This document shows, in pieces, positions 1 through 5,945 of a stretch of 8,064 bases of DNA. How positions within the stretch are numbered: position 1 is the stretch's first letter; each line of letters opens with the position of its first letter. The notes below the pieces were generated by a model. The model had not been told where the DNA came from. It ran no database searches and saw nothing but the letters and a program-made list of their open reading frames with translations. Source of the DNA: Nitrospirota bacterium. GTDB taxonomy: Bacteria > Nitrospirota > Thermodesulfovibrionia > Thermodesulfovibrionales > Dissulfurispiraceae. Location of the stretch: assembly GCA_013349595.1 (NCBI GenBank), contig DUZI01000078.1, forward strand, positions 1 through 8,064. The letters are read 5' to 3'. Both the position numbers and the translations under genes were made by a program.

Positions 1-189
1 AGGGCTGTTTCAGAATTTTTATAATCGACGATTTCATTTTAATTTTGCTTTATTCTTTATAATGCAATGCCTTTTGCTAAAGTTTCTCAAGATTTCTTTT
101 ATAAGGTGTCGTATAAAAATCCTTCACCAGCCCTTCCTATCTTACTTGCTGCTTTTATTAAGCTTTTTAGTTCTAACACCGATTTTGGG
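1..189. repeat. ~190 bp intergenic repeat, copy A (left end cut by window edge)
   Basis: This stretch aligns almost without gaps to 4846-5037 in the same orientation. The first 70 bases match at about 61 positions, and the segment from about 110 to 189 is nearly identical, so overall identity is roughly 85% by eye. Inside it, the left arm starting AGGGCTG at position 1 is the inverted complement of CAGCCCTTCCTA at 128-139, and the match continues imperfectly through ATTTTTATA (15-23) against TATAAAAAT (112-120). The repeat continues about 50 bp past the right arm, to GATTTTGGG at 181-189. The first bases of the left arm seen in copy B (TAGGA) lie before position 1. No protein-coding sequence is credible here. 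It sits downstream of etfA, so it may lie in that operon's 3' untranslated region. Confidence 0.85.
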
Positions 190-201
190 TTCTACCCAAA
201 A
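183..201 (-). terminator. weak hairpin downstream of etfA, possible terminator
   Basis: TTTTGGGT (183-190), a 3 nt loop and ACCCAAAA (194-201) form a perfect 8 bp stem about 45 nt beyond the etfA stop codon. The stem is AT-rich and no clear run of T follows it on the minus strand, so an intrinsic terminator is only a guess. The hairpin starts within the last bases of repeat copy A and uses flanking bases that copy B lacks. Confidence 0.25.
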
Positions 202-245
202 ATTTTGACATTACCATTTAAAAATGCCTTTGTAATTTGTTTAGA

Positions 246-1439
246 CTATCCCTTTGTCTCTTTAAGTCTCTTGATTAATAAACCAATTACCTCGTATAAA
301 TCTCCTACAATCCCATAGTTTGCCACATTAAAAATTGGTGCCTCAGGATTCTTGTTAATTGCAATAATTATGTCTGAGGAAGACATACCTACAAGATGTT
401 GCACTGCCCCAGAGATGCCACAGGCGATATAAATTTTAGGACAAACCGTCTTTCCTGTTTGTCCTACCTGGTGACTATAGGCAATCCAGCCCTCATCAAC
501 AGCTGCCCTTGAAGCACCTACTGAGCCATTAAGAAGCGATGCCAGTTCTTCAATTAATTCAAAACCCTTTGCATTACCAAGTCCTCTACCACCAGATACA
601 ATCACCTCTGCCTCTTGAAGGTTGACCTTGCAATAAGATGGCTCTTTGTGACTATTTAATACCTCTGTATTTGAATTTAGATTCACTGCCCTAATCTTTA
701 TAATTTCTCCCTTTCTGTCTTCTTTGTAATCTCCCCTCTTCATCACTCGTGGTCTTACTGTGGCTATTTGAGGTCTGTGATTAGGACAAAGTATTGATGC
801 CATTATATTTCCACCAAAGGCAGGTCTTATTTGAATCAAATTGCCTGTCTCTTTATCAATCTGTAAGGCAGTGCAATCAGCAGTAAGCCCTGTCCTAACC
901 CTTGCTGCGACTCGTGGCATAAAGGACCTTCCAATTGCAGTTGCACCACAAAGGATAATGGCTGGTTTAAATTCATTTATTAAACTTACAAATTGCTGAC
1001 TATAAGGCTCGTCATTAAACTTTTCAAAGATAGGGTCATCACACCAATATACTTGATCTGCCCCCCATCTAATAAGTTCTTCTGCCTCTTTTTCAGAGGA
1101 GCCAAAAAGCACAGCAGATAAGTTGGTCTTTAGTTCCCCTGCAAGCCTTCTGCCTTCTCCGATAAGTTCGTAGGATACAGCAGACACATAACCATCCCTT
1201 TGTTCTGCAAAAACCCATATACCCTTATAAGTTGATAAATCGTGACTTACTTGTATATCACTTGTCTCGGTTCTCTCTACTATTGCCCCTTCTGGACAGA
1301 CATTTAAGCAAGCCCTGCAAAGCTGACAATACTCATTTATAGATGCCTTCTCATCAGTCATCACTATTGCAGAATAGGGACAACTTTCAATACAAACCGC
1401 ACAACCAATACATTTATCTTGTTCAATGATTATAAGCAT
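246..1439 (-). CDS. etfA: electron transfer flavoprotein alpha subunit with N-terminal 2[4Fe-4S] ferredoxin domain
   Basis: This is the FAD-binding alpha subunit of an electron transfer flavoprotein, a cytoplasmic heterodimer that passes electrons between an acyl-CoA or hydroxyacid dehydrogenase and ferredoxin or a quinone reductase. The first ~55 residues form a two-cluster ferredoxin domain with Cys 10, 13, 16, 20 and Cys 38, 41, 44, 48. The ETF alpha N-domain follows at about 72-260. The C-terminal FAD domain is clear: SGGRGLG (282-288), GASRAAVDEGW (308-318), QVGQTGKTVCP (324-334) and the conserved GISGAVQHLVGM (341-352). At 397 residues it is longer than a plain EtfA (about 310-330), as expected for the ferredoxin fusion; related fusions are known in electron-bifurcating systems such as the Acetobacterium lactate dehydrogenase LctC. 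The ATG at 1439 has an AGGGGG-like site upstream and overlaps the end of etfB by 10 nt, implying translational coupling. The partner dehydrogenase is not in the window. Confidence 0.95.
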   Translation of the reverse strand: MLIIIEQDKCIGCAVCIESCPYSAIVMTDEKASINEYCQLCRACLNVCPEGAIVERTETSDIQVSHDLSTYKGIWVFAEQRDGYVSAVSYELIGEGRRLAGELKTNLSAVLFGSSEKEAEELIRWGADQVYWCDDPIFEKFNDEPYSQQFVSLINEFKPAIILCGATAIGRSFMPRVAARVRTGLTADCTALQIDKETGNLIQIRPAFGGNIMASILCPNHRPQIATVRPRVMKRGDYKEDRKGEIIKIRAVNLNSNTEVLNSHKEPSYCKVNLQEAEVIVSGGRGLGNAKGFELIEELASLLNGSVGASRAAVDEGWIAYSHQVGQTGKTVCPKIYIACGISGAVQHLVGMSSSDIIIAINKNPEAPIFNVANYGIVGDLYEVIGLLIKRLKETKG

Positions 1440-2212
1440 TTTAACCCCCTTAGTGTTTCAATAAGTTGATTTACCTGTTCATCTGTAGTCCCTGTAAAGA
1501 GTTTTCTGTCTTTCTTTATCTCGGGGGCAAAGATATTTTGGACCGTTGTAGGTGAGCCCTTTAAACCAACATTTTCCTCCTCTGCAGATATCATCTCTCG
1601 TGTCATTTTTTTGATTTCTGCCTTTTTTGCAAACATCTTTCCTTTCAGTGAAGGAAGTCTCGGGATATTTAGTTCTTTCACAACAGTTAGTAATACAGGT
1701 ATTGTTGACTTGACCACATCATAGCCCTCATCCATCATCCTTTGAACAATAATATTCTTTTCATCAATATGCTCTATGGCTTTTACATAAGCAATATGTG
1801 GTATTTTTAAAAACTCTGCCATCTCTGGACCCACCTGTGCAGTATCGCCATCAATGGCTTGTTTACCACATATAATTAAATCAAAACCAAGCTTTGTAAC
1901 AGCCTTGAATAAAGTGTATGAAGTTGCCCAAGTATCTGAACCAGCAAAAGCCCTGTCTGTTAGTAATACTGCTTCATCCACACCCATTGACAGTGCCTCT
2001 CTTAAGGCAGTTTCTGCCTGTGGGGGACCCATTGTTAAAACAGTAACTTTACCTCCAACCTTTTCTCTTAGCGCAAGACCTGCCTCAATGGCATGCATAT
2101 CATAAGGGTTAATAATACTTGGTACTCCATCTCTTATTAAAGTATTTGTCTCTGGATTTATTCTGACCTCAGCTGTATCAGGAACTTGTTTGATACATAC
2201 AATAAATCTCAC
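1430..2212 (-). CDS. etfB: electron transfer flavoprotein beta subunit
   Basis: This is the beta subunit partner of the adjacent ferredoxin-fused EtfA, carrying AMP or a second FAD. Hallmarks from the chosen start are FIVCIKQVPDT (3-13), NPYDMHAIEAGLALRE (35-50), VLTMGPP (58-64), the nucleotide-binding stretch CGKQAIDGDTAQVGPE (115-130), and VVKELNIPRLPSLKGKM (177-193). The length of 260 residues is normal for the family. The start is taken as GTG at 2212, directly before RFIVCIKQ: AAAAGGAGG lies just upstream and the family begins here. A longer reading frame open to 2371 would only add an unrelated overlap with the upstream permease gene. The DGDTAQVGPE motif agrees with the group that includes bifurcating ETFs, but whether this pair bifurcates cannot be decided from sequence alone. 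It is 11 nt downstream of the permease gene. Confidence 0.95.
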   Translation of the reverse strand: MRFIVCIKQVPDTAEVRINPETNTLIRDGVPSIINPYDMHAIEAGLALREKVGGKVTVLTMGPPQAETALREALSMGVDEAVLLTDRAFAGSDTWATSYTLFKAVTKLGFDLIICGKQAIDGDTAQVGPEMAEFLKIPHIAYVKAIEHIDEKNIIVQRMMDEGYDVVKSTIPVLLTVVKELNIPRLPSLKGKMFAKKAEIKKMTREMISAEEENVGLKGSPTTVQNIFAPEIKKDRKLFTGTTDEQVNQLIETLRGLKCL

Positions 2213-2216
2213 CTTG

Positions 2217-2225
2217 CCTCCTTTT
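2217..2225 (-). promoter_or_regulatory. Shine-Dalgarno that fixes the GTG start of etfB
   Basis: Read on the minus strand this is AAAAGGAGG, followed by CAAG and then the GTG at 2212. It overlaps the TAA stop of the permease gene (2224-2226), so ribosomes finishing that gene are well placed to reinitiate on etfB. Confidence 0.85.
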
Positions 2226-3186
2226 AGAAAAAAATATATTTTATTGAAAGAATAACTATAACCAAAGCCAAAAAAACTTTTACATATCTTTGGGGAATAA
2301 ACTTTTGTGTCCTTGCACCAAGATACATACCACAAAGTCCACCAATCCCAAATAAAATCCCTAAGGGCCAATCAGGCATTGCAGAAATGCCTCCAATTGG
2401 TGGTGCAAAGGTAAAGAATATCCCACCAACTAATGATGTAATAAATGTTCCCATCAAGGCAGCACCTGCAATGGTATATACAGGCAACTTACAAATCGAA
2501 ACAAGGAAGGGGGCAATTATAGAGCCACCGCCAATTCCATAGGCACTGCCAATAATACCCACGACAAAGGTTACAAGACTGACACTAAGGGTGTTAAATT
2601 CAAACCTCTCGCCCCAAAATTCATAGACTACCCTTTTGTGATTTGCCTCAATGGTCTTGACTACTACATTGCTTGGTAATCCTGCTGAAATTTGTGACTG
2701 TCTAAGCCTTTTCATTTCTTCAGACTTTTCTTTAAACTTTTTTTCAAGTGCATTTACAGACTCAGGTTGTTTAGTAAGACCTAACAAATCCATAACGAGC
2801 CTGATACCAATGTAAAGCAAGACCAAACCAACAAAGATTTTAAAGGTCTTAGGGTCTGGGAGAAAATAGACACGAAGGTAATAACCAAAAAAGACACCTG
2901 GTAAAGTGCCAATTATTATAACCCAAGTAAGAGGCCATGCCATACGACCTTCTTTAATATAACGATATACACCACTTGGAATGGCGACTATGTTGAATAT
3001 GTGATTAGTGCCACTTACAGATGGCGATGTATAATTTAAAAAACTTATTTGAAAAGGTAGCAGCAAAAAAGCCCCCGATATTCCACCCATTAATGTAAAA
3101 AAAGATATTGCTAGGGCAACAAAAGGGGGAATTAAGATATTAGTGTAAACCCCTGATACGGAGAAAAACACATTGAACAGTTCCAT
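2224..3186 (-). CDS. sulfite exporter TauE/SafE-family membrane permease (former DUF81)
   Basis: This is an inner-membrane permease of the TauE/SafE family, whose members are linked to export of sulfite, sulfoacetate and other small organic or sulfur anions; the substrate here is unknown. The two-fold family architecture is visible: a first half with GGISGAFLLLPF (34-45) and hydrophobic segments at about 20-45, 86-105 and 115-136, and a second half with YGIGGGSIIAPFLV (216-229) and hydrophobic segments at about 200-222, 236-262, 272-292 and 302-319. The halves are separated by a charged loop (about 137-200) containing a Lys/Glu-rich, possibly coiled-coil stretch near 148-162. I chose the ATG at 3186 (320 residues) because AGGTG precedes it by 7 nt; a TTG at 3216 would extend it into the upstream gene without an obvious ribosome site. 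It lies 10 nt after the DJ-1 gene and 11 nt before etfB, suggesting co-expression with the ETF. Family call secure, transported compound not. Confidence 0.88.
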   Translation of the reverse strand: MELFNVFFSVSGVYTNILIPPFVALAISFFTLMGGISGAFLLLPFQISFLNYTSPSVSGTNHIFNIVAIPSGVYRYIKEGRMAWPLTWVIIIGTLPGVFFGYYLRVYFLPDPKTFKIFVGLVLLYIGIRLVMDLLGLTKQPESVNALEKKFKEKSEEMKRLRQSQISAGLPSNVVVKTIEANHKRVVYEFWGERFEFNTLSVSLVTFVVGIIGSAYGIGGGSIIAPFLVSICKLPVYTIAGAALMGTFITSLVGGIFFTFAPPIGGISAMPDWPLGILFGIGGLCGMYLGARTQKFIPQRYVKVFLALVIVILSIKYIFF

Positions 3187-3193
3187 GATAATA

Positions 3194-3198
3194 CACCT
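3194..3198 (-). promoter_or_regulatory. weak Shine-Dalgarno for the permease gene
   Basis: AGGTG on the minus strand, 7 nt before the ATG at 3186 and overlapping the TAG stop of the DJ-1-family gene (3197-3199). It favours ATG 3186 over the upstream TTG at 3216. Confidence 0.55.
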
Positions 3199-3751
3199 AA
3201 TCGCAATAATCAACAAGCATTGCCTTTTTAATCTCCTCTGCCTTTTCTCTGCCTGAAAGTTTCTCTACAATTGCAAGACCAAAGCATATAGCGGTAGCAG
3301 GACCTCTACTTGTCAAGACATTACCATCAACAACTACCTTGTCTTCCTGATAAATCACCTTTCCAAGTTTATCCTTGTAAGTTGGATATGAGGTAACCTT
3401 TTTACCTTCAAGTAAACCTGCATTAGCTAACACAGAAGGGGCTGCGCAAATTGCACCAGTCAATCTACCCTCTGATGCAAAATCAATTAATAGATCCCTG
3501 ACTCTACTGTCTGCATTAAGATTATCGGTGCCTGGTATCCCACCAGGTAAAATAACCATATCAAAGTTTTCTGCCTTGATATTATCAATAGACTCATCAG
3601 GTATTACCTTTACCCCCCTTGCACTTTCTACATAATCATTATTCAATCCAGCAATTACTACTTCTATCTGAGCCCTTCTTAATACATCAACTACTGCCAC
3701 TGCCTCAAGCTCTTCAAAACCCTTTGCCAAAATAATTACAGCCCTTGCCAA
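3197..3751 (-). CDS. DJ-1/PfpI family protein (DJ-1/YajL/ThiJ subgroup)
   Basis: This is a cytoplasmic DJ-1/PfpI superfamily protein of 184 residues, similar in length to human DJ-1 and bacterial YajL. Proposed roles in this subgroup include protein deglycase or glyoxalase-type activity, chaperoning and sensing of oxidative stress; which applies here is unknown. Visible motifs are AKGFEELE (9-16), with Glu16 matching the conserved acidic residue of DJ-1, then VILPGG (66-71), the nucleophile elbow AICAAP with Cys102, and TSRGPATA in the C-terminal third. The position of the third catalytic-type residue in human DJ-1 (His126) appears to be Tyr here (SYPTYKDK), as in other bacterial forms. The start is TTG at 3751, chosen because AAAGGAGG sits 7 nt upstream and the protein then begins MARAVIILAKGFEE, exactly like the family. 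An upstream extension to 3790 would overlap trpD. It lies 35 nt downstream of trpD and 10 nt upstream of the permease. Confidence 0.92.
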   Translation of the reverse strand: MARAVIILAKGFEELEAVAVVDVLRRAQIEVVIAGLNNDYVESARGVKVIPDESIDNIKAENFDMVILPGGIPGTDNLNADSRVRDLLIDFASEGRLTGAICAAPSVLANAGLLEGKKVTSYPTYKDKLGKVIYQEDKVVVDGNVLTSRGPATAICFGLAIVEKLSGREKAEEIKKAMLVDYCD

Positions 3752-3757
3752 TTTAAA

Positions 3758-3766
3758 TCCTCCTTT
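3758..3766 (-). promoter_or_regulatory. strong Shine-Dalgarno that fixes a TTG start for the DJ-1 gene
   Basis: AAAGGAGGA on the minus strand, with about 7 nt to the TTG at 3751. A near-perfect ribosome site in front of a rare start codon, within the 35 nt gap after trpD. Confidence 0.85.
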
Positions 3767-3786
3767 AACAGAACCTTTAGCAGAAA

Positions 3787-4797
3787 TCAAACTTTATTGG
3801 TAAAACTAATTACTTCCTTTAATTTATTTAAGGCCTTTCCTGAATCTATTGCCTCTTGTGCAATCATTATTGCTGTTTTTATGCTGTCTGCCTTACCAGC
3901 AACATAAATACCAGCTCCAGCATTTATAAGCACAATATCTCTTGCAGGACCTCTACTGCCTTCAAACAATGACAGTATTATTTTTGCATTTATCTCTTTA
4001 TCTCCACCTATGATTTCATTAATAGGACCTTTTGAAAGCCCTACTTCTTCAGGTTCAATATTATAAGTAATTACCTTGCTATCTTTTAATTCAGTAACCT
4101 GTGTCCCCATAGAGATTGATATTTCATCAAGACCATCTAAACCATGAACAACCATAGCCTTTTTTGAACCCAATTTTCCAAGGACTTGGGCAATTACCTC
4201 AGTAAGATTTGGGTCAAAGATACCAATTAGCTGAATCTTTGTGTCAGCAGGATTGGTTATAGGTCCAAGGACATTAAATATCGTCCTAATTCCCATATCT
4301 CTTCTTACTTGAGCAACATTTTTCATGGCAGGATGAAAAAGTGGTGCAAATAAAAAGGCAAAGTTTGTCTCAAATAAACAAGCCTCAACCTGTTTTGGGG
4401 TTAAATCTATCTTGACACCAAGTGCCTCAAGGACATCAGCACTGCCAGATTTGCTTGAAACAGAACGATTACCATGTTTAGCTACAGGTACACCTGTAGA
4501 TGCTACAACAAGGGCAGATGCAGTAGAGATATTAAATGTCCCAATGCCATCACCGCCTGTGCCACAGGTATCAATAGTCCCTTCTGGAGAATTAATCTTT
4601 ACAGACATAGCCCTCATAGCCCTTGCTGAACCTGTAATCTCATCAACCGTCTCACCCTTCATCCTCAAGGCAGTTAGAAAGGAAGCAATCTGTGCATCAG
4701 CTACCCTTTTATTCATTATTTCAATAACACATGAATACATCTCCTCTTCAGTCAAGTTTAAACGATTTAATATTTTATTAATAGCTTCTTTAATCAT
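3787..4797 (-). CDS. trpD: anthranilate phosphoribosyltransferase
   Basis: This enzyme catalyses the second step of the tryptophan branch, transferring phosphoribose from PRPP to anthranilate. The 336-residue length is standard. The N-terminal helical domain (about 1-65) is followed by the PRPP loop CGTGGDG (78-84), NIST (89-92) for phosphate and metal contacts, KHGNRSVSSKSGSADVLE (107-124), the anthranilate-side stretch RRDMGIRTIFNVLGPITNPA (165-184), and the metal-binding Asp-Glu pair in HGLDGLDE (218-225). These features mark it as a true TrpD rather than the TrpD2/YbiB or pyrimidine nucleoside phosphorylase branches. The ATG at 4797 has AAAGGAG nine nt upstream. It is the first gene of the minus-strand operon; no other trp gene is in the window, so the rest of the pathway must be encoded elsewhere. 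Confidence 0.96.
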   Translation of the reverse strand: MIKEAINKILNRLNLTEEEMYSCVIEIMNKRVADAQIASFLTALRMKGETVDEITGSARAMRAMSVKINSPEGTIDTCGTGGDGIGTFNISTASALVVASTGVPVAKHGNRSVSSKSGSADVLEALGVKIDLTPKQVEACLFETNFAFLFAPLFHPAMKNVAQVRRDMGIRTIFNVLGPITNPADTKIQLIGIFDPNLTEVIAQVLGKLGSKKAMVVHGLDGLDEISISMGTQVTELKDSKVITYNIEPEEVGLSKGPINEIIGGDKEINAKIILSLFEGSRGPARDIVLINAGAGIYVAGKADSIKTAIMIAQEAIDSGKALNKLKEVISFTNKV

Positions 4798-4806
4798 CTA
4801 ATAAAT

Positions 4807-4813
4807 CTCCTTT
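4807..4813 (-). promoter_or_regulatory. Shine-Dalgarno for trpD
   Basis: AAAGGAG on the minus strand, 9 nt before the ATG at 4797. No convincing -35/-10 pair for this operon was found between here and the repeat. A perfect TATAAT lies inside the repeat (4903-4908 region, within the self-complementary ATTATAAT), but it has no good -35 partner at normal spacing. Confidence 0.75.
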
Positions 4814-4840
4814 GAAAATTTAAGACCTTAAAATAGCGCT

Positions 4841-5037
4841 TAGGAAGGGCTGTTTCAGGCTTTTTATAATCGACAGATTTTATTTAATTTTGCTTTATTC
4901 ATTATAATGCAATGCCTTATGACAAAGCCCCCCATAGGAACTTTTTTTATAAGGTGTCATATAAAAATTCCACACCAGCCCTTCCTATCTTACTTGCTGA
5001 TTTTACTAAGCTTTTTAGTTCTATCACCGATTTTGGG
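4841..5037. repeat. ~190 bp intergenic repeat, copy B, with imperfect terminal inverted repeats
   Basis: This is the full copy of the element whose partial copy lies at 1-189, in the same orientation. TAGGAAGGGCTG (4841-4852) and CAGCCCTTCCTA (4976-4987) are perfect 12 bp inverted repeats. The complementarity continues imperfectly inward (CTTTTTATAATCGACA near 4860 against TGTCATATAAAAAT near 4955), giving arms of about 35 bp around a ~75 bp centre. The arms are bounded by TA dinucleotides, as in MITEs related to IS630/Tc1-mariner elements. Similarity between copies extends another 50 bp to the right (4988-5037), including a small hairpin ACTAA/TTAGT (5005-5019). The element has no coding potential and fills most of the divergent intergenic region between trpD and the RodZ-like gene. 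Confidence 0.85.
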
Positions 5038-5061
5038 ATTTAAGACTACAAAATGTAATTT
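5033..5061 (+). promoter_or_regulatory. candidate sigma-70-type promoter for the RodZ-like/cytochrome pair
   Basis: TTGGGA (5033-5038) and TAATTT (5056-5061) are separated by 17 bp and lie about 30 nt before the ATG at 5094. Each hexamer has two mismatches to consensus, so this is only a candidate. The -35 hexamer lies at the right end of repeat copy B, so the repeat would supply part of the promoter. Confidence 0.3.
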
Positions 5062-5093
5062 ATCTTATCAAATATGTTAAATTATATCCATCT

Positions 5094-5945
5094 ATGTCAA
5101 AGTTTAAAGAAATAAGAGAGACCTTAGGTAAGGATTTAACTGAAATTGCAAATGATACTAAAATCAGGACTTCTTATCTAAAGGCAATAGAAGAACGAGA
5201 CTTCAAACACCTTCCCGTAGAAGTTTACACAAGGGCATATATAAAAGAGTATGCACGATATTTAGGTGTTGACCCCAATGAAACAATTATTGAATACGAA
5301 AATTATTTAACTGCAAAAAGGAATTCAAAAGTACCTATTGAAACAAGACCCCTTCATTCAGAAAAACCAATAGATAGGTTAACAAATTCACTTAAAAAAT
5401 CTTATGAATCAAATAAGTTAACAATAAATTATATTCCATTCTCTCTAGTTAAACTTGCACTAATTGTCCTCATAATGACTTTATCAGGCTACTTGTTGCT
5501 CACCTATCAATCAAAGTATCATGGTATAAATGAGGTAGGTGAATACAAGCCGCCAGCTATCGTCGTTAAAGCAAAAGAAGACATCAATGTAAGTCCTCAA
5601 GGCAAAGAAAATCTATCAGAAGATTCAAAACAAGAGGGTCAGGTTATTGCATTAAATAAAGATGATAAATCAACAAAAGATATTGCTCAAACCTTCAAAC
5701 ATAATCTTTCTATTGTAGCAATTGAAAAGGTCTGGCTTCAGATAATAATAGACAACAAAGAAAAGAAAGACTTAACCTTAAACGCTGGTCAACAACTGCA
5801 TTACAAGGCTAATGAGTCATTTAAATTACTAATTGGAAATGCTGGAGGCATTAAAATTCAATTCAATAATAAGTTGCTTGAAAATCTCGGTGACAGCGGA
5901 AAGGTCATAAAGATAACACTCCCTGAACAATCCTCTGATACTTAA
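5094..5945 (+). CDS. RodZ-like membrane protein: N-terminal HTH, one TM helix, C-terminal DUF4115-like domain
   Basis: This 283-residue protein has the RodZ layout. Residues about 3-72 form a Cro/C1-type HTH_25 domain (EIRETLGKDLTEIANDTKI, then YLKAIEERDF, LPVEVYTRAYIKEYARYLG). A basic linker follows, then one hydrophobic helix at about 117-137 (LVKLALIVLIMTLSGYLLL). A polar periplasmic linker (about 140-204) leads to a beta-rich C-terminal domain (about 205-277) resembling DUF4115, with KVWLQIIIDNKEKKDLTLNAG and GNAGGIKIQFNNKLLENLG. In rod-shaped bacteria RodZ links MreB to the cell-wall elongation machinery; no mre genes are here, so that role is inference. The ATG at 5094 is the only plausible start; upstream in-frame codons lack ATG, GTG or TTG close by. 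Unlike its neighbours it has no recognisable Shine-Dalgarno. Its TAA stop overlaps the cytochrome ATG by one base, so the two are co-translated. Confidence 0.88.
   Translation: MSKFKEIRETLGKDLTEIANDTKIRTSYLKAIEERDFKHLPVEVYTRAYIKEYARYLGVDPNETIIEYENYLTAKRNSKVPIETRPLHSEKPIDRLTNSLKKSYESNKLTINYIPFSLVKLALIVLIMTLSGYLLLTYQSKYHGINEVGEYKPPAIVVKAKEDINVSPQGKENLSEDSKQEGQVIALNKDDKSTKDIAQTFKHNLSIVAIEKVWLQIIIDNKEKKDLTLNAGQQLHYKANESFKLLIGNAGGIKIQFNNKLLENLGDSGKVIKITLPEQSSDT

Noticed and set aside
67..318. 83-codon plus-strand reading frame
   Set aside because: It is made of repeat copy A and the antisense end of etfA; no ribosome site or recognisable protein.
2213..2371. N-terminal extension of etfB by 53 residues starting at 2371
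   Set aside because: It overlaps the 3' end of the permease gene in another frame, has no family similarity, and a strong Shine-Dalgarno sits just before the GTG at 2212.
3187..3216. TTG start at 3216 for the permease
   Set aside because: It would overlap the DJ-1 gene and has no ribosome site, while ATG 3186 is preceded by AGGTG at good spacing.
3752..3790. Start at 3790 for the DJ-1-family gene
   Set aside because: The added 13 residues match no family member and translate the Shine-Dalgarno and the end of trpD.
4412..4801. 129-codon plus-strand reading frame opposite trpD
   Set aside because: Antisense shadow of a well-conserved enzyme gene, low-complexity hydrophobic translation, no ribosome site.
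1..5037. CRISPR array or composite transposon
   Set aside because: Only two copies of a long AT-rich repeat, no regular short spacers, and no transposase gene between or beside them.
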